NCBI GenBank assembly: GCA_944376975.1
Contig: CALWEE010000120.1
Location: 1-5,666 of the forward strand
Length of the DNA: 5,666 nucleotides
From: an uncultured Lachnospiraceae bacterium
Lineage (GTDB): Bacteria; Bacillota; Clostridia; Lachnospirales; Lachnospiraceae
Reading direction: 5' to 3'
In this document: piece by piece, positions 1 through 5,666 of the stretch
How the letters are laid out: each line of letters starts with the position of its first letter
Position numbering within the stretch: the first letter of the stretch is position 1
Notes under the pieces: generated by a model
What the model was told of the DNA's origin: nothing
Database searches by the model: none
The model's input: only the letters and a program-made list of their open reading frames with translations
Program-made: the position numbers and the translations under genes

Positions 1-775
1 CGGTGCGCAGCACATTGGCGGAATGGCCATGGGCCGTATCAATGACGATCACATCCACTTTCGCTTTGACAAGGGCGGCCACCCGGTCCAGTATATCTGC
101 CGTTACGCCAACGCCGGCGCCGCAGAGCAGACGGCCCTGGCTGTCTTTCGCGGACAGGGGGTATTTGATCTGCTTTTCGATATCTTTGATCGTGATCAGG
201 CCCTTTAAATTAAAATCGTCATCTACGATCGGCAGTTTTTCCACCCGGGCTTTCGCCAGGATAGACTTGGCCTCTTCCAGTGTCACGCCTTCTTTGGCTG
301 TGATCAGGTTCTTGGACGTCATGCACTCGGAGATCTTTTTCGTGAAATCGGTTTCAAATTTCAGGTCCCGGTTGGTTATGATGCCCACAAGCTTGCCGTT
401 GTCCGTGATCGGCACGCCGGAAATACGGAACTTGGACATGAGCTGGTCCGCGTCTCCCAATGTATGATCGGATGATAAGGAAAATGGATCGGATATAACG
501 CCGTTCTCGGAACGTTTTACCTTGTCGACTTCTTCAGCCTGGGCTTCAATGGACATGTTCTTATGGATAATGCCGATGCCTCCCTGCCTTGCCATGGCAA
601 TGGCCATACGGTGTTCTGTTACCGTGTCCATGCCGGCGCTCATGAGCGGCACGTTCAGACAGATCTTTTTCGTCAGATGGGTCTGGATATTCACCTGGTT
701 CGGTATCACCTCGGAATAAGCCGGCACCAGGAGCACATCATCATAAGTGATGCCTTCACCGATAATTTTTCCCAT
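1..775 (-). CDS. guaB: IMP dehydrogenase, N-terminal 258 residues (partial at window edge)
   Basis: IMP dehydrogenase oxidises IMP to XMP with NAD+, the committed step of cytoplasmic guanine nucleotide synthesis. The reading frame stays open from the ATG at 775 to the left edge, giving 258 residues, about half of the usual ~485-490. Visible signatures are GITYDDVLLVPAYSEV (residues 8-23), the barrel motif SAGMDTVTE (46-54), GGIGIIHKNMSIE (65-77), and the NAD-site motif DTAHGHS (246-252). Between about 94 and 205 lie two CBS domains (a Bateman module, usually an allosteric nucleotide sensor), each containing a matching VPITD or LPIVD strand. The catalytic cysteine loop and the flap lie beyond the window and cannot be checked. 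The start is supported by AAAGGA (784-789), 8 bases upstream. The gene follows groEL, an order I know from other Clostridia, but a terminator and its own promoter separate the two. The end at position 1 reflects the window cut, not a truncated gene. Confidence 0.97.
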   Translation of the reverse strand, partial: MGKIIGEGITYDDVLLVPAYSEVIPNQVNIQTHLTKKICLNVPLMSAGMDTVTEHRMAIAMARQGGIGIIHKNMSIEAQAEEVDKVKRSENGVISDPFSLSSDHTLGDADQLMSKFRISGVPITDNGKLVGIITNRDLKFETDFTKKISECMTSKNLITAKEGVTLEEAKSILAKARVEKLPIVDDDFNLKGLITIKDIEKQIKYPLSAKDSQGRLLCGAGVGVTADILDRVAALVKAKVDVIVIDTAHGHSANVLRT

Positions 776-800
776 TCTTATCATCCTTTCTACCTGTATA

Positions 801-848
801 GACAGTTCGACAACTTATACCGGATAAGTTGTCGAATAGCCTTCTGTC
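801..848 (-). promoter_or_regulatory. Inverted repeat in the guaB leader (operator or RNA hairpin)
   Basis: A perfect 12-base inverted repeat, TTCGACAACTTA (806-817) and TAAGTTGTCGAA (825-836), is separated by 7 bases. T818 and A824 can also pair, giving 13 base pairs and a 5-base loop. Short flanking arms, GACAG on the minus strand at 848-844 and CTGTC at 805-801, could extend the stem across a 7-base one-sided bulge. It lies between the predicted guaB start site (about 857) and its ribosome binding site, so it would be in the leader RNA. No T-run follows on either strand, so it is not a simple terminator. I do not recognise it as a purine riboswitch or a PurR box. It could bind a dimeric repressor or form a stabilising hairpin; which is unknown. 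Confidence 0.7.
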
Positions 849-863
849 ATTAAGTTTTTAGAA

Positions 864-892
864 ATTCTAACAAAAGTATATACAAATGTCAA
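864..892 (-). promoter_or_regulatory. Sigma-A promoter of guaB
   Basis: On the minus strand a consensus -35 box TTGACA (887-892) is followed by a 17-base spacer and a -10 box TAGAAT (864-869). The -10 box is preceded by TG one base away (872-871), an extended -10 element. Transcription would start near 857, leaving a leader of about 80 bases before the guaB ATG. The promoter lies downstream of the groEL terminator, so guaB can be expressed independently of the chaperonin operon. Confidence 0.85.
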
Positions 893-946
893 TAGAACGC
901 TCTATTATTATTACTTATTTATTTTATAAGCTTTAAAGGTCTTTTC

Positions 947-998
947 AATAAAACGGAGCGCCGCTCCGCGGACGGATGTCCGTTCGCGAGCAGCGCTC
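947..998 (-). terminator. Rho-independent terminator of groES-groEL
   Basis: Just downstream of the groEL stop, the minus-strand RNA contains a GC-rich hairpin ending in TTTTATT (953-947). Two foldings compete. One is a compact 6-bp stem CGGAGC/GCTCCG (954-959 with 963-968) with a 3-base loop directly before the T-run. The other is a long stem pairing GAGCGC (998-993) with GCGCTC (961-956), enclosing GCTC/GAGC and a small ACGG/CCGT hairpin. Either would place a stable stem next to the U-tract. The plus strand has no gene here that would need termination. Confidence 0.82.
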
Positions 999-1018
999 TT
1001 TAAAAACGATCTTTAAGA

Positions 1019-2647
<1,629 letters not shown>

Positions 2648-2671
2648 CTACCTCCTGAATGATATGTCTCT

Positions 2672-2956
2672 TTATTCAACAACGGCTAAAATGTCGCTCT
2701 GACGTACGATGATGTATTCTTCGTCTTCCAGTTTGACTTCTGTTCCGGCATATTTGGAATAAATGACTTTCTGTCCGACGGAAACTTCCATCTTGACTTC
2801 CTTGCCATCTACGACTCCGCCGGGTCCAACCGCGATGATCTCAGCTTCCTGAGGTTTTTCCTTGGCCTGGCCGGTAAGAACGATGCCTGACTTTGTCTTT
2901 TCTTCCGCTACTAACTGTTTTAATACGACTCTGTCGCCCAATGGTACTAATTTCAT
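2672..2956 (-). CDS. groES: Co-chaperonin GroES (10 kDa, Hsp10)
   Basis: GroES is the heptameric lid that caps GroEL and creates the folding chamber. The product has 94 residues, normal for bacterial GroES. Visible family features are the N-terminal [10 protein letters not shown] (4-13), the mobile loop (about 17-34) with the GroEL-contacting tripeptide IVL at 25-27 as in E. coli, the roof-region GPGG (44-47), and the C-terminal strand [16 protein letters not shown]. The start is set by AGGAGG (2965-2970), 8 bases before the ATG. It is the first gene of a two-gene operon with groEL. Its leader carries the CIRCE element 31 bases upstream of the start codon, so induction by heat or unfolded protein through loss of HrcA repression is expected. 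Confidence 0.99.
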   Translation of the reverse strand: MKLVPLGDRVVLKQLVAEEKTKSGIVLTGQAKEKPQEAEIIAVGPGGVVDGKEVKMEVSVGQKVIYSKYAGTEVKLEDEEYIIVRQSDILAVVE

Positions 2957-2987
2957 AGGTGATTCCTCCTGTACTCAAATTTGATTA

Positions 2988-3014
2988 TTAGCACTCACTT
3001 TCTACGAGTGCTAA
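2988..3014 (-). promoter_or_regulatory. CIRCE element, HrcA operator of groES-groEL
   Basis: The sequence is a perfect match to the classical CIRCE consensus: TTAGCACTC, 9 bases, GAGTGCTAA, with no mismatch in the 9-bp arms. In Gram-positive bacteria HrcA binds this element as a dimer and represses chaperone operons; GroEL itself helps keep HrcA active. Here it begins only a few bases downstream of the predicted start site (about 3019), so bound HrcA would block initiation or early elongation. In the RNA the same arms could form a hairpin in the groES leader. The hrcA gene is not in this window. Confidence 0.98.
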
Positions 3015-3025
3015 CCACTAGGTAT

Positions 3026-3054
3026 ATAATATGAGAAAGTCCTGTTTTGTGCAA
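3026..3054 (-). promoter_or_regulatory. Sigma-A promoter of groES-groEL
   Basis: On the minus strand TTGCAC (3049-3054) and TATTAT (3026-3031) are separated by exactly 17 bases. This places the start site near 3019, immediately before the CIRCE element, the standard arrangement for HrcA-controlled operons. The boxes differ from consensus by two bases (-35) and one base (-10), so a housekeeping sigma-A promoter is the simplest reading. No alternative heat-shock sigma motif is needed to explain regulation. Confidence 0.85.
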
Positions 3055-3070
3055 CCTTTCGCGCAGGCAT

Positions 3071-3149
3071 ATTTTCATATATATCTTTCTATATCTCTTA
3101 TTATCTCTTGTTTTCTTTGCTTTTCTCTGTTTTTCAATTTTTTCTCAAC
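3071..3149. other. 10-bp-phased pyrimidine/AT tract upstream of the groESL promoter
   Basis: The plus strand is almost entirely pyrimidine and A here, so the minus strand is A/G-rich. Six consecutive 10-base units (3081-3135) each carry the pattern WTWTC, with C at exactly 3085, 3095, 3105, 3115, 3125 and 3135; a seventh and eighth unit on either side (C at 3076 and 3144) are shifted by one base. The tract lies between the groESL -35 box and the glnS terminator and holds no gene. Helically phased T-tracts are the type of sequence that can bend DNA, so this could be a curved upstream element. That role is inference. Confidence 0.45.
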
Positions 3150-3186
3150 AAAAAAGATATCCGAAATCTCTCCCGGATATCTTTTT
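3150..3186 (-). terminator. Rho-independent terminator of DUF3783-glnS, bidirectional in form
   Basis: A 13-bp perfect stem, AAAAAGATATCCG (3151-3163) with CGGATATCTTTTT (3174-3186), surrounds a 10-base loop. It starts 18 bases past the glnS stop codon. On the minus strand the stem runs into six or more U residues, the classical terminator form. Because the base of the stem is A/T, the plus strand also ends in a T-run, so it would work in both directions. It separates glnS from the groESL promoter. Confidence 0.93.
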
Positions 3187-3204
3187 CTTTTGTATCTTAT
3201 TGGA

Positions 3205-4887
3205 TCATTTTCCCGGTTTATAAGAACTCTTCAACGAAACGATCCGGTTGAACACCAGATGGTCCGGCCTGGAATCTTTTTCATCCACGCAGAAATATCC
3301 GTTGCGGACAAACTGGAAACTGTCGCCGCCTTTGGCGTCTTTTAATCCTGGTTCCAGATAACATTCTTCCCGGACAGTCAGGGAATTGGGATTTAAGTTC
3401 AGCGAACCGTCTTCGTTGTATACGCCTTTGCTTTCATCTACCAGGTTCTCATAGAGACGGACCGTTGCCTTCACGGCGTAAGGAGCGGCCACCCAATGGA
3501 TCGTTCCTTTGACCTTGCGGCCAGCGAACCCGCTTCCGCTCTTTGTTTCCGGGTCATACGTGCAGTGGATCTCCGTCACTTTACCGTTCTCATCTTTTAT
3601 GAAATCCGTGCATCTGACGAAATAAGCGTTCATCAGGCGGACTTCATTGCCCGGATACAGACGGAAATATTTCTTCGGAGGAACTTCCATAAAATCATCC
3701 CGCTCGATATAAAGTTCCCGGCAGAAAGGCAGTTTCCGGCTGCCGAGGGCTTCGTTCTCCTGATTGTTGGCCGCGTCCAGATATTCCACCTGGCCTTCCG
3801 GATAATTGTCGATGACCAGCTTGACCGGATCCAACACAGCCATGACGCGGGACCGTTTCAACTTCAAGTCTTCCCGGATACAATACTCCAGCATGGCATA
3901 ATCCACGGAACTCTGGCTTTTTGAGACGCCCGCCAGATCCATGAACATTTTGATGGATTCCGGCGTAAAGCCTCTGCGGCGCAGAGCGGCAATGGTCACC
4001 AGCCTGGGATCGTCCCAGCCGTCCACGATGCCTTCATCTACAAGCCGTTTGATATAACGTTTTCCTGTGATCACGTTTGTCAGATACATCTTCGCGAACT
4101 CGATCTGTTTCGGCGGATTTTCGTATTCCAGTTCCTGAACGACCCAGTCGTAAAGGGGCCGGTGGTCTTCAAATTCCAGCGTACAGATGGAATGGGTCAC
4201 GCCTTCCACCGCGTCCTCAATGGGATGGGCGAAATCGTACATGGGATAGATGCACCACTGATCGCCGGTATTGTGATGGCTCATGCGGGCTACCCGATAA
4301 ATGACCGGATCGCGCATGTTCATATTCGGTGACGCCATGTCGATCTTTGCCCGAAGGACTTTGGAACCATCGGGAAATTCACCGTTCTTCATGCGTTCAA
4401 ACAGATCCAGGTTTTCCTCTACGGAACGGTCTCTGTAGGGGCTGTTCTTTCCCGGCTCCGTAAGCGTCCCCCTGTATTCACGGATCTGATCGGCGGACAG
4501 GTCGCATACATAGGCCTTGCCTTTTTTGATCAGTTTGACCGCGGCGTCGTACATCTCCTGAAAATAATTGGACGCGAAATAAACATCGCCGTGATGGTCG
4601 GCGCCCAGCCAATCCACATCTTTAACAATGGATTCCACAAACTCGGTCTTTTCCTTTGTCGGATTGGTGTCGTCAAACCGGAGATTGAAAACGCCGTCGT
4701 ATTCTTTCGCCAGTCCATAATTCAGAAGGATCGACTTGGCGTGTCCGATATGCAGATAACCGTTGGGCTCCGGCGGGAAACGGGTGACCACTTTTTTCAC
4801 ATGGCCTTCCGCCAGATCTTTGTCAATGATCTGCTCGATAAAATTCCTTGATACGATTTCCTTTGTTTCTTTATTATCATTTTCCAT
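3205..4887 (-). CDS. glnS: Glutaminyl-tRNA synthetase (class I)
   Basis: GlnRS attaches glutamine to tRNA-Gln with ATP in the cytoplasm. The 560 residues align by eye along the whole length with E. coli GlnRS (554). The class I fold shows [17 protein letters not shown] (36-52; HIGH at 46-49), the FDDTNP strand (71-76), [19 protein letters not shown] (142-160), the DPVIYR and [16 protein letters not shown] active-site segments (about 193-226), GWDDPR (290-295) and LRRRGFTP (302-309). From about 340 onward the two anticodon-binding beta-barrels include [22 protein letters not shown] and [10 protein letters not shown]. The KMSKS loop, MSKR in E. coli, reads ITGKR at 273-277. The GlnRS-type motifs argue against a GluRS. 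AGGAGG (4898-4903) lies 10 bases upstream of the start. The gene follows the DUF3783 gene by 18 bases with no promoter between them. A GlnRS means direct charging of tRNA-Gln is available; many Firmicutes lack it and rely on GatCAB. Bacterial GlnRS is generally thought to have been acquired from eukaryotes. Confidence 0.98.
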   Translation of the reverse strand: MENDNKETKEIVSRNFIEQIIDKDLAEGHVKKVVTRFPPEPNGYLHIGHAKSILLNYGLAKEYDGVFNLRFDDTNPTKEKTEFVESIVKDVDWLGADHHGDVYFASNYFQEMYDAAVKLIKKGKAYVCDLSADQIREYRGTLTEPGKNSPYRDRSVEENLDLFERMKNGEFPDGSKVLRAKIDMASPNMNMRDPVIYRVARMSHHNTGDQWCIYPMYDFAHPIEDAVEGVTHSICTLEFEDHRPLYDWVVQELEYENPPKQIEFAKMYLTNVITGKRYIKRLVDEGIVDGWDDPRLVTIAALRRRGFTPESIKMFMDLAGVSKSQSSVDYAMLEYCIREDLKLKRSRVMAVLDPVKLVIDNYPEGQVEYLDAANNQENEALGSRKLPFCRELYIERDDFMEVPPKKYFRLYPGNEVRLMNAYFVRCTDFIKDENGKVTEIHCTYDPETKSGSGFAGRKVKGTIHWVAAPYAVKATVRLYENLVDESKGVYNEDGSLNLNPNSLTVREECYLEPGLKDAKGGDSFQFVRNGYFCVDEKDSRPDHLVFNRIVSLKSSYKPGK

Positions 4888-4905
4888 AACAGCGTCTCCT
4901 CCTGT

Positions 4906-5313
4906 TCATCTTCCAGATAATGCTTCATGCTCTTTTTTCAGTTCCGCATACAGTTCATGGCCATTCCAGCTGCTGTTTGTCGGCGTGATGACCGCCTTCA
5001 GCGCCACATGTCCCGTCCGGGCCCGGCGCATACGGGCCAGGAATTCGTCCAGACGATCTTCGGTAAACCCATACATGACAAGCATCTCATCGTCAAGATC
5101 ATCGGGCGTGTTTGGCTCGTCAGGCCGCCTGCCGTCTTCGCCCACGCCCTCCGGCACAGCCATACCGACCAGCTTGCCGACAGGCTCCGTGAACTCCTCT
5201 CTCTTTACGTTCCGGATGCGTATACCCATCTGGATCAGAACGACCCGGATGGCCCGGCCTTTCGCGTTGTCCAGATTATAAAACAGCACGGTCTCCTGCC
5301 CAGCGCGTCCCAT
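4906..5313 (-). CDS. DUF3783 domain protein, function unknown
   Basis: This is a 135-residue, soluble-looking protein with no signal peptide or membrane segment. The N-terminal part (8-54) has alternating beta/alpha character (TVLFYNLDNAKG, AIRVVLIQMGIRIRNV), resembling a small ferredoxin-like or nucleotide-binding fold, but I cannot name it. An acidic linker (55-76) precedes the C-terminal DUF3783-like region (76-133), recognised from memory by EMLVMYGFTEDRLDEF, VALKAVITPTN and the ELYAELKKEHE helix. No catalytic motif is evident. The start at 5313 is supported by AGAGG (5321-5325), 7 bases upstream, and by a promoter about 40 bases upstream. It is the first gene of a likely two-gene unit with glnS, whose start follows its stop by 18 bases, so both would be made together. 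This hints at, but does not prove, a role tied to translation. The open frame is real; the family assignment is good but not certain. Confidence 0.88.
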   Translation of the reverse strand: MGRAGQETVLFYNLDNAKGRAIRVVLIQMGIRIRNVKREEFTEPVGKLVGMAVPEGVGEDGRRPDEPNTPDDLDDEMLVMYGFTEDRLDEFLARMRRARTGHVALKAVITPTNSSWNGHELYAELKKEHEALSGR

Positions 5314-5349
5314 AGATACACCTCTTTTTTATCTGAAAAGTCTTTTATC

Positions 5350-5378
5350 AGTATACAAGGAATCCACCCGCTGTACAA
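5350..5378 (-). promoter_or_regulatory. Sigma-A promoter of the DUF3783-glnS unit
   Basis: On the minus strand TTGTAC (5373-5378) and TATACT (5350-5355) are spaced by 17 bases. The predicted start is near 5343, leaving a leader of about 30 bases before the DUF3783 ATG. That leader is too short for a T-box riboswitch, so glnS does not appear to be controlled by uncharged tRNA through that mechanism here. The promoter diverges from the tRNA promoter. Confidence 0.75.
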
Positions 5379-5382
5379 GAGG

Positions 5383-5396
5383 GAATTTGCAAATTC
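5383..5396. repeat. 14-bp perfect palindrome between divergent promoters
   Basis: GAATTTGCAAATTC is identical to its reverse complement. It lies 4 bases upstream of the -35 box of the DUF3783-glnS promoter and 13 bases upstream of the -35 box of the tRNA promoter. It has no T-run and no loop, so it is better suited to binding a dimeric protein than to forming an RNA hairpin. It does not match the Firmicute LexA box or CIRCE. An AT-rich palindrome of this length can also arise by chance. Confidence 0.4.
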
Positions 5397-5409
5397 GGGA
5401 AAAATCATA

Positions 5410-5438
5410 TTGACAATTTTCTGTTTATATATTATATT
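5410..5438 (+). promoter_or_regulatory. Promoter of the tRNA-Thr/tRNA-Pro genes
   Basis: A consensus -35 box TTGACA (5410-5415) is followed after 17 bases by TATATT (5433-5438) in a very AT-rich spacer. Transcription would start near 5445, about 16 bases before the mature tRNA-Thr end, leaving a short 5' leader for RNase P to remove. Overlapping TAT repeats allow a shifted -10 box by one or two bases, but the 17-base spacing makes this reading the best. Confidence 0.88.
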
Positions 5439-5460
5439 ATTTAGGCAGTTCGCAATAAAT

Positions 5461-5533
5461 GCTGCTATGGCTCAGTCGGTAGAGCGTCGCCTTGGTAAGG
5501 CGGAGGCCACGGGTTCAAATCCCGTTAGCAGCT
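5461..5533 (+). tRNA. tRNA-Thr, anticodon GGT
   Basis: A complete 73-base cloverleaf can be folded by hand. The acceptor stem GCTGCTA (5461-5467) pairs with TAGCAGC (5526-5532). The D-stem is GCTC/GAGC with a GG-containing loop. The anticodon stem TCGCC/GGCGG has a seven-base loop TTGGTAA with anticodon GGT at 5494-5496. The variable loop is AGGCC, and the T-stem ACGGG/CCCGT carries a TTCAAAT loop. It should read ACC and ACU threonine codons. The discriminator base is T (5533), and no CCA follows, so the end must be added by tRNA nucleotidyltransferase. It is the first gene after the plus-strand promoter. Confidence 0.98.
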
Positions 5534-5537
5534 TTAA

Positions 5538-5566
5538 CCTTTCTTTTTATAGAAAGGCTTTATTTT
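5538..5566 (+). terminator. Weak hairpin plus T-rich run between the two tRNAs
   Basis: CCTTTCT (5538-5544) pairs with AGAAAGG (5551-5557) around a 6-base loop, followed by CTTTATTTT. This resembles a weak intrinsic terminator, but the stem has only three G-C pairs. tRNA-Pro has no separate promoter in the 33-base gap, so complete termination here would silence it unless it uses another promoter. It may be a partial terminator or a processing site that separates the two tRNA precursors. Confidence 0.45.
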
Positions 5567-5641
5567 CGGGGTATGGCTCAGTTTGGTTAGAGCGCGCGGC
5601 TGGGGGCCGCGAGGTCGCAGGTTCGAATCCTGTTACCCCGA
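5567..5641 (+). tRNA. tRNA-Pro, anticodon GGG
   Basis: A complete 75-base cloverleaf is visible. The acceptor stem CGGGGTA (5567-5573) pairs with TACCCCG (5634-5640), including the C1-G72 pair characteristic of bacterial tRNA-Pro. The D-stem is GCTC/GAGC. The anticodon stem CGCGG/CCGCG has a loop CTGGGGG with anticodon GGG at 5602-5604. The variable loop is AGGTC, and the T-stem GCAGG/CCTGT carries a TTCGAAT loop with one G-T pair. It should read CCC and CCU proline codons. The discriminator is A (5641), and no CCA is encoded. A run of six T (5642-5647) follows at once, which may help end transcription, but the downstream sequence is cut by the window edge. Confidence 0.98.
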
Positions 5642-5666
5642 TTTTTTCTTTTAAGATCAAGGGTTT

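Noticed and set aside
806..836. The guaB leader inverted repeat as an intrinsic terminator or attenuator
   Set aside because: No T-run follows the stem on either strand, so it does not have the form of a Rho-independent terminator.
3..853. Several plus-strand open frames over guaB and its leader (3-467, 23-208, 522-719, 563-853)
   Set aside because: They are antisense shadows of guaB; the minus-strand translation matches IMP dehydrogenase continuously for 258 residues, and none of them has a ribosome binding site.
776..863. Purine (guanine) riboswitch in the guaB leader
   Set aside because: The leader is only about 80 bases, contains one simple inverted repeat instead of a three-way junction, and lacks the conserved purine-aptamer junction sequences.
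3031..3345. Open frame on the plus strand covering the groESL promoter gap and the end of glnS
   Set aside because: It begins inside the groESL promoter, runs through the pyrimidine tract and the terminator stem, and then reads antisense to glnS. Its hydrophobic, Phe/Ser/Leu-rich start is a by-product of the T/C-rich sequence.
3695..4718. Short minus-strand frames inside glnS (3695-3883, 4530-4718)
   Set aside because: They lie in an alternative frame fully within an intact glnS and have no independent start signals.
5314..5460. T-box riboswitch ahead of DUF3783-glnS
   Set aside because: The predicted leader is only about 30 bases, and neither a T-box core sequence nor a specifier stem or antiterminator is visible.
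5461..5641. tRNA genes as an integration site for a mobile element
   Set aside because: Both tRNAs are complete, and no repeat of their 3' ends and no integrase gene is present in the window; only 25 bases remain beyond tRNA-Pro, so this cannot be assessed further.

Overview
The window looks like a housekeeping stretch of a Clostridia chromosome, most likely Lachnospiraceae or a close relative. The evidence is the groES-groEL-guaB gene order, a perfect CIRCE (HrcA) operator, strong AGGAGG ribosome binding sites, sigma-A type promoters, a DUF3783 protein of a kind I associate with Clostridia, and tRNA genes without an encoded CCA end. The family-level assignment is inference from protein resemblance; no search was run.

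Layout. All protein genes lie on the minus strand; read in transcription order they run from the right end of the window to the left. At 5313-4906 is a small DUF3783 protein, followed after 18 bases by glnS (glutaminyl-tRNA synthetase, 4887-3205). Both are probably transcribed from a promoter at 5350-5378 and stopped by a strong bidirectional hairpin at 3150-3186. Next is the groES-groEL operon (2956-1019), with a clear promoter (3026-3054), a CIRCE operator at the start of its transcript and a GC-rich terminator (947-998). Last is guaB (IMP dehydrogenase), which starts at 775 and runs off the left edge; it has its own near-consensus promoter (864-892) and a conspicuous inverted repeat in its leader. 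On the plus strand, diverging from the DUF3783-glnS unit, are tRNA-Thr(GGT) at 5461-5533 and tRNA-Pro(GGG) at 5567-5641, with a consensus promoter at 5410-5438.

How the parts fit. The right half serves translation: two tRNAs and one aminoacyl-tRNA synthetase, with a small uncharacterised protein translated just ahead of the synthetase. The middle is the heat-shock chaperonin, under HrcA repression. The left is the committed step of guanine nucleotide synthesis. No gap between genes exceeds 250 bases, and each gap is largely filled by promoters and terminators.

I see no mobile element, CRISPR array, toxin-antitoxin or defence genes, and no evidence of a novel multi-gene system. The observations most worth a second look are small: the guaB leader inverted repeat, a 10-bp-phased pyrimidine tract upstream of the groESL promoter, a non-canonical KMSKS loop in GlnRS, a 14-bp palindrome between the divergent tRNA and glnS promoters, and the DUF3783-glnS coupling.
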